Assembly (NCBI GenBank): GCA_965199595.1
Contig: OZ241182.1
Location: forward strand, 3,472,001 to 3,536,000
DNA from: JBBROS01 sp965199595
GTDB lineage: Bacteria > Pseudomonadota > Alphaproteobacteria > Acetobacterales > Acetobacteraceae
Reading direction: 5' to 3'
Length of the DNA stretch: 64,000 nucleotides
Each line of letters opens with the position of its first letter. Positions within the stretch are counted from its first letter, which is position 1. The notes under the pieces are model-generated. The model was given only the letters and a program-made list of their open reading frames with translations. It searched no databases and was not told where the DNA came from. A program made the position numbers and the translations under genes. Of the stretch, positions 8,998 through 18,423 are shown piece by piece.

Positions 8998-9875
8998 TCG
9001 TGCGGTCCTTTCGGTGCGTAGCCGGCCATGCGGGTGAAGTCCTCGCTGTCGGCGATGGCGGTGCGGTCATCGAGCCACAGCTTCGCCACCGCGCGGCTCA
9101 GCGGCAGGTCGAGTCCGGTTTCCGCCACCAGCTCCGCCGCCAGCCCCACGTCCTTGCGCATCAGCCCGGCGGCGAAGCCGCTGTCGAAGCCGCCGGTCAT
9201 GATCCACTTCGGGAAGTGCACCTCGCTGATGCCGCTGCGGCCGGTGGCGGCGTTCACCACCTTCAGCACCGCCTCCGCCCCCACGCCCGCGGCTTCGGCC
9301 AGGCGCACCGCCTCGCCGGTGGTGATCATGTGCGCGGCCACCAGCATGTTGTTGACCAGCTTCGCAACATTGCCGGCGCCGGAGGGCCCGACATGGATCG
9401 CGGTGGTGGTCAGGGCATCGACCACCGGTTGCGCCGCCGCGACGTCCCCCGGGTCACCGCCCAGCATCATGGTCAGCGTGCCGGCTGCGGCGCCGGCGGG
9501 CCCGCCGCTCACCGGGGCGTCCAGGTGCGCGTGCCCGGCCTGTTGCAGCAGGGCGGCGAGCCTGCGGCTGGTGGTCGGGTCCGCGGTGGAGGTGTCCAGC
9601 ACGATCACGCGGCGGTCCCGCCGGTCCAGCAGGGCGGCGGGCACGGTCAGCACCGCCTCCACGTCGCGGGCGAAGGGGAGCGAGGACACCACCACGTCCG
9701 CCTTGCGCAGCAGCCCGGCCAGGTCGATGACCTGGATGCCCTGTTCGGCCGCCAGGGTCCGCCGGGTCTCGGCGAGGTCGAAGCCGAGCACCGTGAAGCC
9801 GGCCCGCACCAGCACCGTCGCCATGCCCAGGCCCATGTTGCCCAGCCCGATCACACCCACCCGTTCGATCTGCAT
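8994..9875 (-). CDS. NAD(P)-dependent beta-hydroxyacid dehydrogenase (3-hydroxyisobutyrate dehydrogenase family)
   Basis: A 293-residue member of the 6-phosphogluconate/3-hydroxyisobutyrate dehydrogenase family. The N-terminal Rossmann segment is VGVIGLGNMGLGMA, the substrate-binding signature is DAPVSGGPAGAAAGTL, and the catalytic lysine lies in NVAKLVNNML. The start ATG at 9875 is preceded by AAAGGAG at ideal spacing; a much longer open frame upstream is a GC-rich artefact. It is the first gene of a two-gene unit with the CMD protein (ATGA overlap). The true substrate could be 3-hydroxyisobutyrate, tartronate semialdehyde or another short hydroxyacid; the sequence alone does not decide. Confidence 0.87.
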   Translation of the reverse strand: MQIERVGVIGLGNMGLGMATVLVRAGFTVLGFDLAETRRTLAAEQGIQVIDLAGLLRKADVVVSSLPFARDVEAVLTVPAALLDRRDRRVIVLDTSTADPTTSRRLAALLQQAGHAHLDAPVSGGPAGAAAGTLTMMLGGDPGDVAAAQPVVDALTTTAIHVGPSGAGNVAKLVNNMLVAAHMITTGEAVRLAEAAGVGAEAVLKVVNAATGRSGISEVHFPKWIMTGGFDSGFAAGLMRKDVGLAAELVAETGLDLPLSRAVAKLWLDDRTAIADSEDFTRMAGYAPKGPHE

Positions 9876-9992
9876 CGCCGCTCCTTTGCTGGCGGCAGTC
9901 TCCCCGATGCGCGGGCGGGAGACAATCTCGGCCCCCGCATCCTCCTGGCGCCCCTCCCTGGCGCCAGGGCCGCCGATGTGGCATGCACCACC

Positions 9993-11201
9993 ATGCTCTA
10001 TGCCATGTATGACGCCACCGCCGCGGCCATGTTCCCGGTCCGCATGTGGGCCCGAACCGCGAGCATGATGCTGCGCGACGTGCCCGGCCCCGACTACCTG
10101 ACCTGGGGCAGCCGCGCCGCCGTCGCCTGGGCCGATGTGGCGGACGACGTGCTGCGCCCCCGCGGCAAGCCGGATTGGAACATCAAGACCACGCGCGGCG
10201 GCGATGTGGCGCTGCCGGAGGAGGTCGTGCTGGACCTGCCCTTCGTGCGGCTGCTGCGCTTCCAGGCGCCCGGTGCCACCGGCAGCCGCGCCCTGCTGAT
10301 CGCGCCGATGAGCGGGCACCATGCCACCCTGCTGCGCGGCACCGTGCAGGACATGGTGGACACCGGGCTCGAGGTGTTCGTCACCGACTGGCGCGACGCC
10401 CGCATCGTGCCGATGGCGCAGGGCGACTTCGACCTCGCCAGCTACATCGAGCACGTCATCCTGTTCCTGCAGCACTTGGGGCCGGACGCGCACGTGGTCG
10501 CCGTGTGCCAGCCCGCGCCCGCCGTGGTGGCCGCCGTGTCGCTGATGGCCACGCGCCAGGACCCGGCCCAGCCCCGCAGCATGACGCTGATGGGCGGCCC
10601 CGTGGACACCCGCGCCGCGCCCACCGTGGTGACCAAGCTCGCCGCCGAGCACCCGATCGCGTGGTTCGAGAGCCACCTGATCGCGACCGTGCCGGCCTGG
10701 CATGCCGGCGCGTTCCGCCGGGTCTATCCCGGCTTCATGCAGCTGGCGGCCTTCATCTCGATGAACCCGGACCGGCATGTCGAGGCGCATAAGCGCATGT
10801 TCGACCACCTGATCCGCGGCGACGACGACAGCGCCGGGGCGCATCGGCGCTTCTACGACGAATACCTGGCCGTGATGGACGTGCCGGCCAGCTACTACCT
10901 GCAAACCGTCGAGACCTTCTTCCAGAAGCACGACCTGGGCCGCGGCACCATGCTGGTGCGCGGCGAGCCGGTGCAACCCGGCGTGATCAGCCGCACCGCG
11001 CTGATGACGGTGGAGGGTGAACTGGACGACATCTCGGCACCGGGCCAAACCATCGCGGCGCAGACGCTGTGCGCCTCGATCCCGACCGACCGGCGCACCC
11101 AGTACCTGCAGCCCGGCGTCGGCCACTACGGCATCTTCAACGGCCGCAAGTGGCGCGGCGAGATCCTGCCGCGCATCAAGGCGTTCATGGAAGCGAGCTG
11201 A
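9993..11201 (+). CDS. phaZ: Intracellular polyhydroxyalkanoate depolymerase
   Basis: Alpha/beta hydrolase that mobilises stored polyhydroxybutyrate inside the cell. Length is 402 residues and the sequence follows the Ralstonia PhaZ1-type family: an N-terminal MLYAMYD segment, a nucleophile motif with cysteine in place of serine (AVCQPAP, Cys172), an acidic residue in EGELDDISAPGQT (Asp345/346), and a histidine in PGVGHYGIF (His378). Cys-Asp-His triads are established for this family. It diverges from the dehydrogenase pair across 117 bp and converges with bphO, the two 3' ends overlapping by 17 nt. No phasin or synthase gene is adjacent. Confidence 0.92.
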   Translation: MLYAMYDATAAAMFPVRMWARTASMMLRDVPGPDYLTWGSRAAVAWADVADDVLRPRGKPDWNIKTTRGGDVALPEEVVLDLPFVRLLRFQAPGATGSRALLIAPMSGHHATLLRGTVQDMVDTGLEVFVTDWRDARIVPMAQGDFDLASYIEHVILFLQHLGPDAHVVAVCQPAPAVVAAVSLMATRQDPAQPRSMTLMGGPVDTRAAPTVVTKLAAEHPIAWFESHLIATVPAWHAGAFRRVYPGFMQLAAFISMNPDRHVEAHKRMFDHLIRGDDDSAGAHRRFYDEYLAVMDVPASYYLQTVETFFQKHDLGRGTMLVRGEPVQPGVISRTALMTVEGELDDISAPGQTIAAQTLCASIPTDRRTQYLQPGVGHYGIFNGRKWRGEILPRIKAFMEAS

Positions 11202-11742
11202 GCCGCTCCCGGTTCGCCAGCGCCGACCGGGTCAGCGCCTCGAAGGACCGTAGCGCACCGCCGATGACATGTGGGGCCGCTTCGGCGGTCGCGGCCTGCT
11301 CGAGGTCGATGAGGAACGCTCTCCAGCGCGGCCCGGTTTCGGCCCCCGCGCCCGCGAAATACCGGGCACCATTGGCTTCCGACAGGCCCAGCGCCCCCAG
11401 CCGGCGGAGGATCACCCGCCCGCCCAGCGCCGAACCTTCCAGCACGTAGCGCATTCCCCAGGCCTCCGCCTCGTTCAGCACGGGCATCGGGGCCGCCGGC
11501 AAGGCTGGCATGCCGAGGGCCGCCAGGTCCTGCGCCAGCCAGGCAGCCTGCGGCCCCGGCGCCGTCCGGAACAACGCAGCCAGCGCCGGGTCCCACGCCG
11601 AGCGGATCGCGTGCAGCACCTGCAGCGCCGCTGCGTAGCGCGGCAGGGTCAGCGGGTCCGCATCCAGGTCCATCGCCGCCTCCAGGCTGAGATGGGCCTG
11701 GGCGGTGGCGGCACGCAGCGCGGTATGCAGCGGGGTGTTCAA
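11185..11742 (-). CDS. bphO: Biliverdin-producing heme oxygenase (BphO)
   Basis: Oxidises heme to biliverdin, the chromophore of the phytochrome encoded just upstream. At 185 residues it belongs to the short bacterial heme oxygenases; the proximal heme ligand is His17 (TAQAHLSLE) and the distal-helix signature is YVLEGSALGGRVI. The start is TTG at 11742, which overlaps the phytochrome stop by 4 nt (TTGA). The coupling should keep chromophore supply and receptor synthesis in step. The 3' end overlaps the convergent phaZ gene by 17 nt. Confidence in function is high because of both motif and partner. Confidence 0.92.
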   Translation of the reverse strand: MNTPLHTALRAATAQAHLSLEAAMDLDADPLTLPRYAAALQVLHAIRSAWDPALAALFRTAPGPQAAWLAQDLAALGMPALPAAPMPVLNEAEAWGMRYVLEGSALGGRVILRRLGALGLSEANGARYFAGAGAETGPRWRAFLIDLEQAATAEAAPHVIGGALRSFEALTRSALANRERLSSLP

Positions 11743-14432
11743 CGGGCGGGCTCGATCATGCTCCGCACCTTGTCCACCAGGGTCTGGAGGCCGAAGGGCT
11801 TGGTCAGCACCTGCGTCACCGGGCCCAGCAGGCCGCCCGACAGGGCCGCGTTCTCGGCGTATCCGGTCATGAACAGCACCCGCAGCATCGGCCGCCGCTG
11901 CCGGGCCGCCTCCACCACCTGGCGCCCGTTCATGCCGCCGGGCAGACCCACGTCAGTCACCAGCAGGCTGAGCGGACCCAATTCGTCCAGCATATCCAAC
12001 GCCTGCTGCCCGCTGGAGGCCTCGGAGACGGTGTGTCCGTCCTCCAACAGGGCCTCGCACACCATGGCCCGCAGCACGGGCTCGTCATCCAATACCAGGA
12101 TGTGCGCGCCTGCGACCACGGCGCGCGCCGCGGGCCCAGCCGCCGCCTCGGCGGTCACGGAGCCGAGGTGGCGCGGCAGGTACATCCGCACGGTGGTCCC
12201 CTGCCCCACCTCGCTGTAGATGCGCGCCTGGCCGCCGGACTGCTTGGTGAAGCCATACACCATGGAGAGGCCGAGCCCGGTGCCCTCGCCCATCGGCTTC
12301 GTGGTGTAGAAGGGCTCGAACACGCGGCCCGCCACCTCGGGCGTCATGCCCTGCCCGGTATCGGTGATCGACAGCCCGACATAGTGCCCCGGCGCCATCT
12401 CGTAGCTCTGCGCCACCGCGTCATCCATGCGGATGTTCGTGGCCTCGATGGTCAGCCGTCCGCCATCCGGCATCGCGTCCCGGGCGTTCAGCGCCAGGTT
12501 GAGCAGCGCGTTCTCCAGCTGGTTGCCATCGCACAGCACCGTCCACAGCCCGGCCGCCATCACGATGTCCAGCTGTATGCCGGGCCCGACGGTGCGGCGG
12601 ATCAGCTCGTCCATCGAGGCGATCAGCCGGTTCGCGTCCACGGGCCGCGGGTCCAGCGTCTGCCGCCGCGAGAAGGCCAGCAGCCGGTGCGTGAGCGACG
12701 CGGCGCGGGAGGCGGAACCCAGGGCCGCGGCCAGATAGCGGTCCAGCTCGGACCCGCGCCCCTGTACCAGACGCACCCGCGCCAGCTCCAGGCTGCTGAT
12801 GATGCCGCCCAGCAGGTTGTTGAAGTCATGCGCCAGGCCGCCGGTCAGCTGCCCCACCGCCTCCATCTTCTGGGACTGGCGCAGCTGCTCGCTGATGGCC
12901 GCATAGCGCCGGACGCCCCGCAGGATCACCTCGGTGATGGCGTGGCGCAGCAGGGTCGCGGTCTCCACCTCGTGCGCCGCCCAGGGCTTGGCCATGCCGC
13001 TCCGCACCTCGACCCAGCGCTCGAAGGACTGGCGCGGCAGCACCAGGCCGTTGTCCTGCACGCCCTTGGCCGGGTTGCCGCCCCAGGTGACGTGCATCGG
13101 CTCCTCGGGGCGGAACCACAGCAGCATGTCGGTGCGGGTCGCGTCCAGGAACACGGCGAGCAGGCCGCTGGCGAGGGTCGGATGCGACCAGCCGGGCATC
13201 AGGCCGGCGAGGTTGGGGGTCGCGAACACATCACCGGCCTCGGCACTGGTGCGCAGCCATTGGGCGAGCCGGCCGATCGCCTCGTGCGCCGGTGCCTGCC
13301 CCAGGGTGGAGATCACGCTGCCGCGCACCACCGCGGCGCCGGGCACGTCGAACAGGTCCAGCACCGTCACCGGGCCCTGGGTCAGCGCCAGGTCGATGTC
13401 GTCGACCTCCGCCATGTGCGCGATCAGCGCCTGGTAGCGGCCCTGCTCGGACCGGCGGTCCGCCTCGGCCCCGGCCTGTTCGGCAGGACGGATGCGCAGC
13501 GCGAAGGCGTCGGTGAGCGCCAGCGCGGCCGCGCGCTGGGCCGCGGAGGTGCGGTGCGGCCCGCGATGGTGGCACACCACCAGGCCCCACAGGCGCGCGC
13601 CGTCCATGATGCTGATCGACATGGCACCATCGACGCCCAGGTTGCGGTGATACTGCAGATGGATCGGCGACAGGCTGCGCAACTGGGCGTAGCTGAGGTC
13701 GATCGGCGCCGACCAGCCCGGCACCGCCCGCAGCGGCACCGGCACGGCGTCGCGCGAGAACGTCCAGCGCAGCAGGGACGTGCAATACAAGGCGCGCGCC
13801 TGGGCCGGGATGTCGGATTCCGGGAAGTGCAGGCCCAGCAACGGCGGCGGCCCGTTCTCCACCATGTCCTCGGCGACCGCCTGGCCGTTCCAGTCCGCGT
13901 CGAACCGATAGACCAGCACCCGCTCGTAGCCGGTCAGGCGGCGGATGCCGCGCACGATGGCCGTGCCGAGCTGCCCGAGGTCGCCGCCGCTGTTGCGCAG
14001 TTCCGCGAAGGCATGCTGCATCCGACGGGTGGCCAGCTGGGCGGCCGGTCCATCCTCCGGCTGCGCGACGCTCAGTTCCACCAGGATCACACCGGCCTGG
14101 CGGTGCGTGACCAGGTCATAGGCCACGCCCTCACGCGTCAGGCCGGTCTGCCAGGGTGCGCCGGGCGCCAGCAGTCCGGCGGCGTCCAGATCGAGCATTT
14201 CACTGAAACAGGTCGGCCCGAGCAGTGACTCGGCACCATGCTCGAGTACTTCGTCCCCCGGCGCCACCAGTGCCGCCGCGTTCCTGCTTGCCGCCACCAC
14301 CCGGCCCGGCCCGGCCCCGTCCAGCACCAGCAGCATTCCATGCGGCTGGATCGAGCCCGGTATATGGATCGGCTCCTGCGCGCATTGGGTGCCCGGGCGG
14401 TCGCCAGGCGTCAGGGCATGCTTGTTGAACAT
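11739..14432 (-). CDS. bphP: Bacteriophytochrome hybrid histidine kinase with C-terminal receiver
   Basis: Red/far-red light sensor kinase of 897 residues. Order of domains: PAS (about 1-115) with the biliverdin-attaching Cys17 (TQCAQEPIHIPGSIQPHG), GAF (about 140-300) with PESDIPAQAR, a one-residue variant of the usual PASDIP, and QYHRNLGVDGAMSIS; PHY (about 320-500) with the tongue motif PRQSF; HisKA with phospho-acceptor His in LAHDFNNLL; HATPase with NARDAMPDGG and DTGQGM; then a receiver domain with acceptor Asp in LLVTDVGLPG. ATG 14432 is used; a GTG immediately upstream (14435) is an alternative. It is translationally coupled to bphO. No separate DNA-binding regulator is adjacent, so the output is unknown. 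Confidence 0.95.
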   Translation of the reverse strand: MFNKHALTPGDRPGTQCAQEPIHIPGSIQPHGMLLVLDGAGPGRVVAASRNAAALVAPGDEVLEHGAESLLGPTCFSEMLDLDAAGLLAPGAPWQTGLTREGVAYDLVTHRQAGVILVELSVAQPEDGPAAQLATRRMQHAFAELRNSGGDLGQLGTAIVRGIRRLTGYERVLVYRFDADWNGQAVAEDMVENGPPPLLGLHFPESDIPAQARALYCTSLLRWTFSRDAVPVPLRAVPGWSAPIDLSYAQLRSLSPIHLQYHRNLGVDGAMSISIMDGARLWGLVVCHHRGPHRTSAAQRAAALALTDAFALRIRPAEQAGAEADRRSEQGRYQALIAHMAEVDDIDLALTQGPVTVLDLFDVPGAAVVRGSVISTLGQAPAHEAIGRLAQWLRTSAEAGDVFATPNLAGLMPGWSHPTLASGLLAVFLDATRTDMLLWFRPEEPMHVTWGGNPAKGVQDNGLVLPRQSFERWVEVRSGMAKPWAAHEVETATLLRHAITEVILRGVRRYAAISEQLRQSQKMEAVGQLTGGLAHDFNNLLGGIISSLELARVRLVQGRGSELDRYLAAALGSASRAASLTHRLLAFSRRQTLDPRPVDANRLIASMDELIRRTVGPGIQLDIVMAAGLWTVLCDGNQLENALLNLALNARDAMPDGGRLTIEATNIRMDDAVAQSYEMAPGHYVGLSITDTGQGMTPEVAGRVFEPFYTTKPMGEGTGLGLSMVYGFTKQSGGQARIYSEVGQGTTVRMYLPRHLGSVTAEAAAGPAARAVVAGAHILVLDDEPVLRAMVCEALLEDGHTVSEASSGQQALDMLDELGPLSLLVTDVGLPGGMNGRQVVEAARQRRPMLRVLFMTGYAENAALSGGLLGPVTQVLTKPFGLQTLVDKVRSMIEPAR

Positions 14433-14569
14433 CACAGGGCCAGACCCGGTCGCATCGAGATATCTGTCACCACCCTAGAAATCCGCGAAGCCATCAGCGT
14501 TGCTGTATTGCTTGAAAGTTGATGCGGCAACCACGAACGTCGCTTATTCACCAGAAGCCAGGCATCCCG

Positions 14570-15496
14570 CTACGGCTCCCCGGGGCCATGGCTCGGGTGG
14601 CTGCGCTGCCATACTGCCAGCAGCGCCGCCTGGTCCACCGAGGTGTAGCGTTGCGTGGTGGAGAGGCTGGCATGGCCCAGCAGCTCCTGGATCGCCCGCA
14701 GATCGGCCCCGCCGCCCAGCAGGTGCGTGGCGAAGCTGTGCCGCAGCGCGTGGGGGGAGGCGTGCTCCGGCAGGCCGGCGCGCTCCCGGTACACCTGCAT
14801 GGTGCGCCGGGCCACCCGGGCATCGAGGCGGCCGCCCTTCTGGCCCAGGAACAGCGGGGCGCCCCCTTGCATGCCATGAGGATGCTGCCGCAGCCAATCG
14901 TGTAGCGCGGCCCACACGGCGGGCAGCACCGGCACCAGCCGCTCCTTGTCGCCCTTGCCGCGCACCCTCAGAGGACTGGGCAGCGGCCCGGCACGCACAT
15001 CGCCCACATCCAGCGCCAGCGCCTCGGCGATCCGCAGCCCGGCGCCATACAGCAGCGTGAACAGCGCCAGGTCCCGCGCCTGCCACACCGGATCGTCCGA
15101 GGTGGTCGCCTCGGTCGTCACCGCCTGCGCCTGCGCCGGGCTCAGCGCGCGGGGGATGGGCGGCCGGGCGCGCGGGGTGCCGAGCAGGCCGGGGGCGGGA
15201 TTCAGCATTCCGTGGTGCCGCGCCAGGTAGCGGAACAGGGTGCGGACGGCGGAGAGGTGCCGCGCCCGCGTGGCGTTGCCGCGCCCGGTGGCGGCGCCGT
15301 GGGCAAGCCAGGCGCGGAAGTCCTGCTGCGTCAGCCCGGCCAGCGCCACCAGGTCCGGCTCCGCCCCCAGATGGTGAGTCATGAAGCCGAGGAAGCCGGT
15401 GAGGTCCTCGCGATAGGCCTTGATGGTGTGCGGCGAGGCCTGCCGCTCGCGCTCCATCCAGTCGAGGCAGAGGGCCGCCGCCTCCAGCCCCCTCAC
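14570..15496 (-). CDS. xerC: Tyrosine recombinase XerC
   Basis: Site-specific recombinase resolving chromosome dimers at dif with XerD. The catalytic set is visible: Arg in GAGLRIAEAL, Lys in VRGKGDKERLVP, HxxR in SPHALRHSFATHLL, His in LLGHASLSTTQ and the nucleophile Tyr in TQRYTSVD. A start at GTG 15496 gives 308 residues, the normal length, and overlaps the stop of the upstream DUF484 gene by 4 nt (GTGA); longer in-frame starts would lie inside that gene. The DUF484-xerC order is conserved in many Proteobacteria. XerC rather than XerD is inferred from this context. Confidence 0.92.
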   Translation of the reverse strand: MRGLEAAALCLDWMERERQASPHTIKAYREDLTGFLGFMTHHLGAEPDLVALAGLTQQDFRAWLAHGAATGRGNATRARHLSAVRTLFRYLARHHGMLNPAPGLLGTPRARPPIPRALSPAQAQAVTTEATTSDDPVWQARDLALFTLLYGAGLRIAEALALDVGDVRAGPLPSPLRVRGKGDKERLVPVLPAVWAALHDWLRQHPHGMQGGAPLFLGQKGGRLDARVARRTMQVYRERAGLPEHASPHALRHSFATHLLGGGADLRAIQELLGHASLSTTQRYTSVDQAALLAVWQRSHPSHGPGEP

Positions 15497-16113
15497 CGTG
15501 CCGAATCCAGCGCCGCGCCCACGGCCTGGCCCAGGAACACCAGCGCATCCGTCGAGGCCCCGGCCAGCCCGCCCGCGTCGCGCGAGGCCAGCGCCAGCAG
15601 CGCCGGGCCGGAGCCGACAGGCACGCGCAGCAGCGCCTCCTGCTCCGCCAGCGCCATCGCCTCGCCATGCAGCAGCACGTCGGGCTGCGCCACGCGCACC
15701 AGCGCCCGCCGCTGGCCCAGCGCCGCCGCCACCGTGCCGCGCGGCACGCGGGCCGCCCCCGCTGGCGGGGCCTCGGCCTCCGAGCACAGCCGCGCCGCAT
15801 CCAGATGGAGCAGCCCGGCCAGTTCATGGGTGGCGAGCCAGGCCGGGTCCGGCGCCCGCATCAGCGCCAGCACCGCATCGTTGACCCGGCGCGTGAACCC
15901 CTCTGCCATGCGCCGGTCCGCCGCCGCATCGGCCACGGCACGCACGGCGGCGGCGGCGCGGGTGCGGGCCTGCTGCAGCATCGCCGCCATGTGGTCCGCC
16001 AGCGCCGGGCCATGCAGGCGCACGGGCGGGGCGAGCATCTCATAGAGGCCGGGGTGCTCGCTCAGGAAGCCGGGGTTGGCGCGCAGATAGGCGGCCACGT
16101 CGTCCTGTTGCAT
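15493..16113 (-). CDS. DUF484 family protein (GAF-like)
   Basis: A 206-residue protein of the DUF484 family, a GAF-related fold of unknown biochemical role that is almost always encoded beside xerC. It opens with DDVAAYLRANPGFLSEHPGLYEML, read here in two pieces, which is the family hallmark, followed by an arginine- and alanine-rich helix and a C-terminal GAF-like part. It is the first gene of a two-gene minus-strand unit with xerC (GTGA overlap). Its start lies only 28 bp from the presumed priA start on the other strand, so the promoters of the two units must overlap or lie inside coding sequence. Confidence 0.88.
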   Translation of the reverse strand: MQQDDVAAYLRANPGFLSEHPGLYEMLAPPVRLHGPALADHMAAMLQQARTRAAAAVRAVADAAADRRMAEGFTRRVNDAVLALMRAPDPAWLATHELAGLLHLDAARLCSEAEAPPAGAARVPRGTVAAALGQRRALVRVAQPDVLLHGEAMALAEQEALLRVPVGSGPALLALASRDAGGLAGASTDALVFLGQAVGAALDSAR

Positions 16114-16141
16114 TCCGGGCTCGGTGGGGTCATCCAGGCTT

Positions 16142-18415
16142 ATGGTCGGCCTCCGTTCAAGACAGTCGCGGCACGGAACTCGAAGCGCCGCACGGCGGGC
16201 GGGGTTGCCTGCCGATCAGGAGGCGCTGCCAACCCTAACGGACGATCCGCCCCGCCGGAAGCGCGTTCCCGTGCTGCTGTCCCGCCCGTTCCGCGGCCCG
16301 TTCGACTATGCGGTGCCCGCGGGGCTCGACCCGCAGCCCGGCGACATCGTGCTGGTGCCGCTGAACCGGCAGGAGGAGGTGGGCGTGGTGTGGGACCAGG
16401 GCGACGCCGGCGCGGTGGTCGACAACCGCCTGCGCGCGCTCACCGCCGTGCTGGACACGCCGCCGCTGCCCGCCGCGCTGCGCCGCTTCATCGACTGGGT
16501 GGCGGCCTACACGCTGGCCTTCCCGGGCGAGGTGCTGGCCATGGCGCTGCGCGTCAATGCGCTCGCTGCCGAGACGCCCGCGGCCGGGTGGCGCCTGGCC
16601 GAAGCACCCGGCGTGCGCGACACACCCATGCGCGCCCGCGTGGCCGCCGTGCTGGCGGATGGCCGCCCGCGCACCACGGCGGAGCTGGTGCGGCTCTCGG
16701 GTGTCAGCAGCGGCGTGGTGCGCGGCATGGCGAACGCCGGGCTGCTCGCCCCGGTGGCGCTGCCGGTCGCCGCCCCCTTCGCCCTGCCGGACCCCATGCA
16801 TCCCGGCCCCGCCCTCTCGCCCGACCAGGTGCAGGCGGCGGCCGGGCTGCGCGCCGCGGTGGCCGCGCGGGAGTTCAGCGTGACGCTGCTGGACGGCGTC
16901 ACCGGCTCCGGCAAGACCGAGGTGTACCTGGAGGCGGTGGCGGAATGCCTCGCGCAAGGGCGGCAGGCGCTGGTGCTGCTGCCCGAGATCGCGCTGTCCT
17001 CGCAATGGCTCTCAAGGTTCGAGCGGCGGTTCGGCGTCACCCCCGCCATCTGGCACAGCGACCTCACCTCCCGCACCCGCCGCCTCACCTGGCGCGCGGT
17101 GGCGGAGGGCAGGGCCGCGGTGGTGGTCGGCGCCCGCTCCGCGCTGTTCCTGCCCTTCCCCGACCTCGGCCTCGTGGTGGTGGACGAGGAGCACGAGACC
17201 GCGTTCAAGCAGGAGGACGGCGTGGTGTATCACGCCCGCGACATGGCGGTGGTGCGCGCCCGGCTCAGCGCCGCCCCGGCCATCGTGGTCTCCGCCACGC
17301 CCAGCCTGGAGACGCTCGCCAACGTGAACGCCGGCCGCTACACGCGCCTCACGCTCCAGGTCCGGCACGGCGGCGCCAGCCTGCCCAGCGTCGCCGCCAT
17401 CGACTTGCGGGACGCACCGCCGGAGCGCGGGCAGTTTCTCTCCCCGGTGCTGATCGCCGCCATCCACGCGACCCTGGAGCGGGGCGAGCAGGCGATGCTG
17501 TTCCTCAACCGCCGCGGCTATGCGCCGCTCACGCTGTGCCGCACCTGCGGGCACCGCATGCAGTGCCCGAACTGCACCGCCTGGCTGGTGGAGCACCGCG
17601 CCCGCCGCCAGCTCGCCTGCCACCATTGCGGGCACACCGAGGCCATCCCCGAGACCTGCCCCAGCTGTGCGGCGCCGAACGCCCTGGTGCCGATCGGGCC
17701 CGGCGTGGAGCGCATCACCGAGGAGGCGGCCGCGGCCTTCCCCGAGGCGCGCATCCTGGTGATGGCCAGCGACACCATGCCGGGCCCCCACGCCGCGGCG
17801 GAGGCGGCGCGGCGGATCGAGGCGCAGGAGATCGACCTCATCATCGGCACCCAGATCGTCGCCAAGGGCTGGCACTTCCCGCATCTGACGCTCGTGGGCG
17901 TGGTGGACGCGGACCTCGGCCTGGGCGGTGGCGACCTGCGCGCGGCGGAGCGCACGGTGCAGCTGCTGCACCAGGTTGCGGGGCGTGCGGGGCGGGCGGA
18001 AGCGCCGGGCCATGTGCTGCTGCAGACGTTCAGCCCGGAGCATCCGGTGATGCAGGCGCTGGTCGGCGGTGACCTGGCCGCCTTCATGCACGCGGAGGCC
18101 GAGGGGCGGCGGCCCGGCGAATGGCCGCCCTTCGGCCGCCTCGCCGCGCTGATCGTCAGCGCCGACACCGCGCCCGCCGCCGATGCCCTGGCGCAGGCGC
18201 TGGGCCGCGTGGCCCCGCATGGCGAAGGCGTGCTGGTGCTGGGCCCCGCGCCGGCCCCGCTCGCCATCCTGCGCGGCCGCCACCGCCGCCGCCTGCTGTT
18301 GAAGACCCGGCGCGACATCGCCGTGCAGCCGCTGCTGCGCGAGTGGCTGGCGCAGGTGCCCGTTCCCGGCTCCGCCCGCGTCGACGTGGACGTGGACCCC
18401 GTCAGCTTCCTGTGA
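16142..18415 (+). CDS. priA: Primosomal protein N' (replication restart helicase PriA)
   Basis: 3'-to-5' DNA helicase that reloads the replisome at stalled forks. Present are the N-terminal DNA-binding segment (VPVLLSRPFRGPFDYAVP), Walker A (GVTGSGKTEVYLEA), the DEEH box (VVVDEEHETAFKQ), the eight-cysteine zinc region (CRTCGHRMQCPNC, then CHHCGHTEAIPETCPSC), and helicase motifs V and VI (GTQIVAKGWHFP, HQVAGRAGRAE). The start is uncertain: ATG 16142 gives 757 residues with a roughly 35-residue non-conserved leader, GTG 16124 is slightly longer, and an AGGAGG at 16215-16220 has no good start codon after it. Divergent from the DUF484-xerC unit. Confidence 0.95.
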   Translation: MVGLRSRQSRHGTRSAARRAGLPADQEALPTLTDDPPRRKRVPVLLSRPFRGPFDYAVPAGLDPQPGDIVLVPLNRQEEVGVVWDQGDAGAVVDNRLRALTAVLDTPPLPAALRRFIDWVAAYTLAFPGEVLAMALRVNALAAETPAAGWRLAEAPGVRDTPMRARVAAVLADGRPRTTAELVRLSGVSSGVVRGMANAGLLAPVALPVAAPFALPDPMHPGPALSPDQVQAAAGLRAAVAAREFSVTLLDGVTGSGKTEVYLEAVAECLAQGRQALVLLPEIALSSQWLSRFERRFGVTPAIWHSDLTSRTRRLTWRAVAEGRAAVVVGARSALFLPFPDLGLVVVDEEHETAFKQEDGVVYHARDMAVVRARLSAAPAIVVSATPSLETLANVNAGRYTRLTLQVRHGGASLPSVAAIDLRDAPPERGQFLSPVLIAAIHATLERGEQAMLFLNRRGYAPLTLCRTCGHRMQCPNCTAWLVEHRARRQLACHHCGHTEAIPETCPSCAAPNALVPIGPGVERITEEAAAAFPEARILVMASDTMPGPHAAAEAARRIEAQEIDLIIGTQIVAKGWHFPHLTLVGVVDADLGLGGGDLRAAERTVQLLHQVAGRAGRAEAPGHVLLQTFSPEHPVMQALVGGDLAAFMHAEAEGRRPGEWPPFGRLAALIVSADTAPAADALAQALGRVAPHGEGVLVLGPAPAPLAILRGRHRRRLLLKTRRDIAVQPLLREWLAQVPVPGSARVDVDVDPVSFL

Positions 18416-18423
18416 GGACCGCC

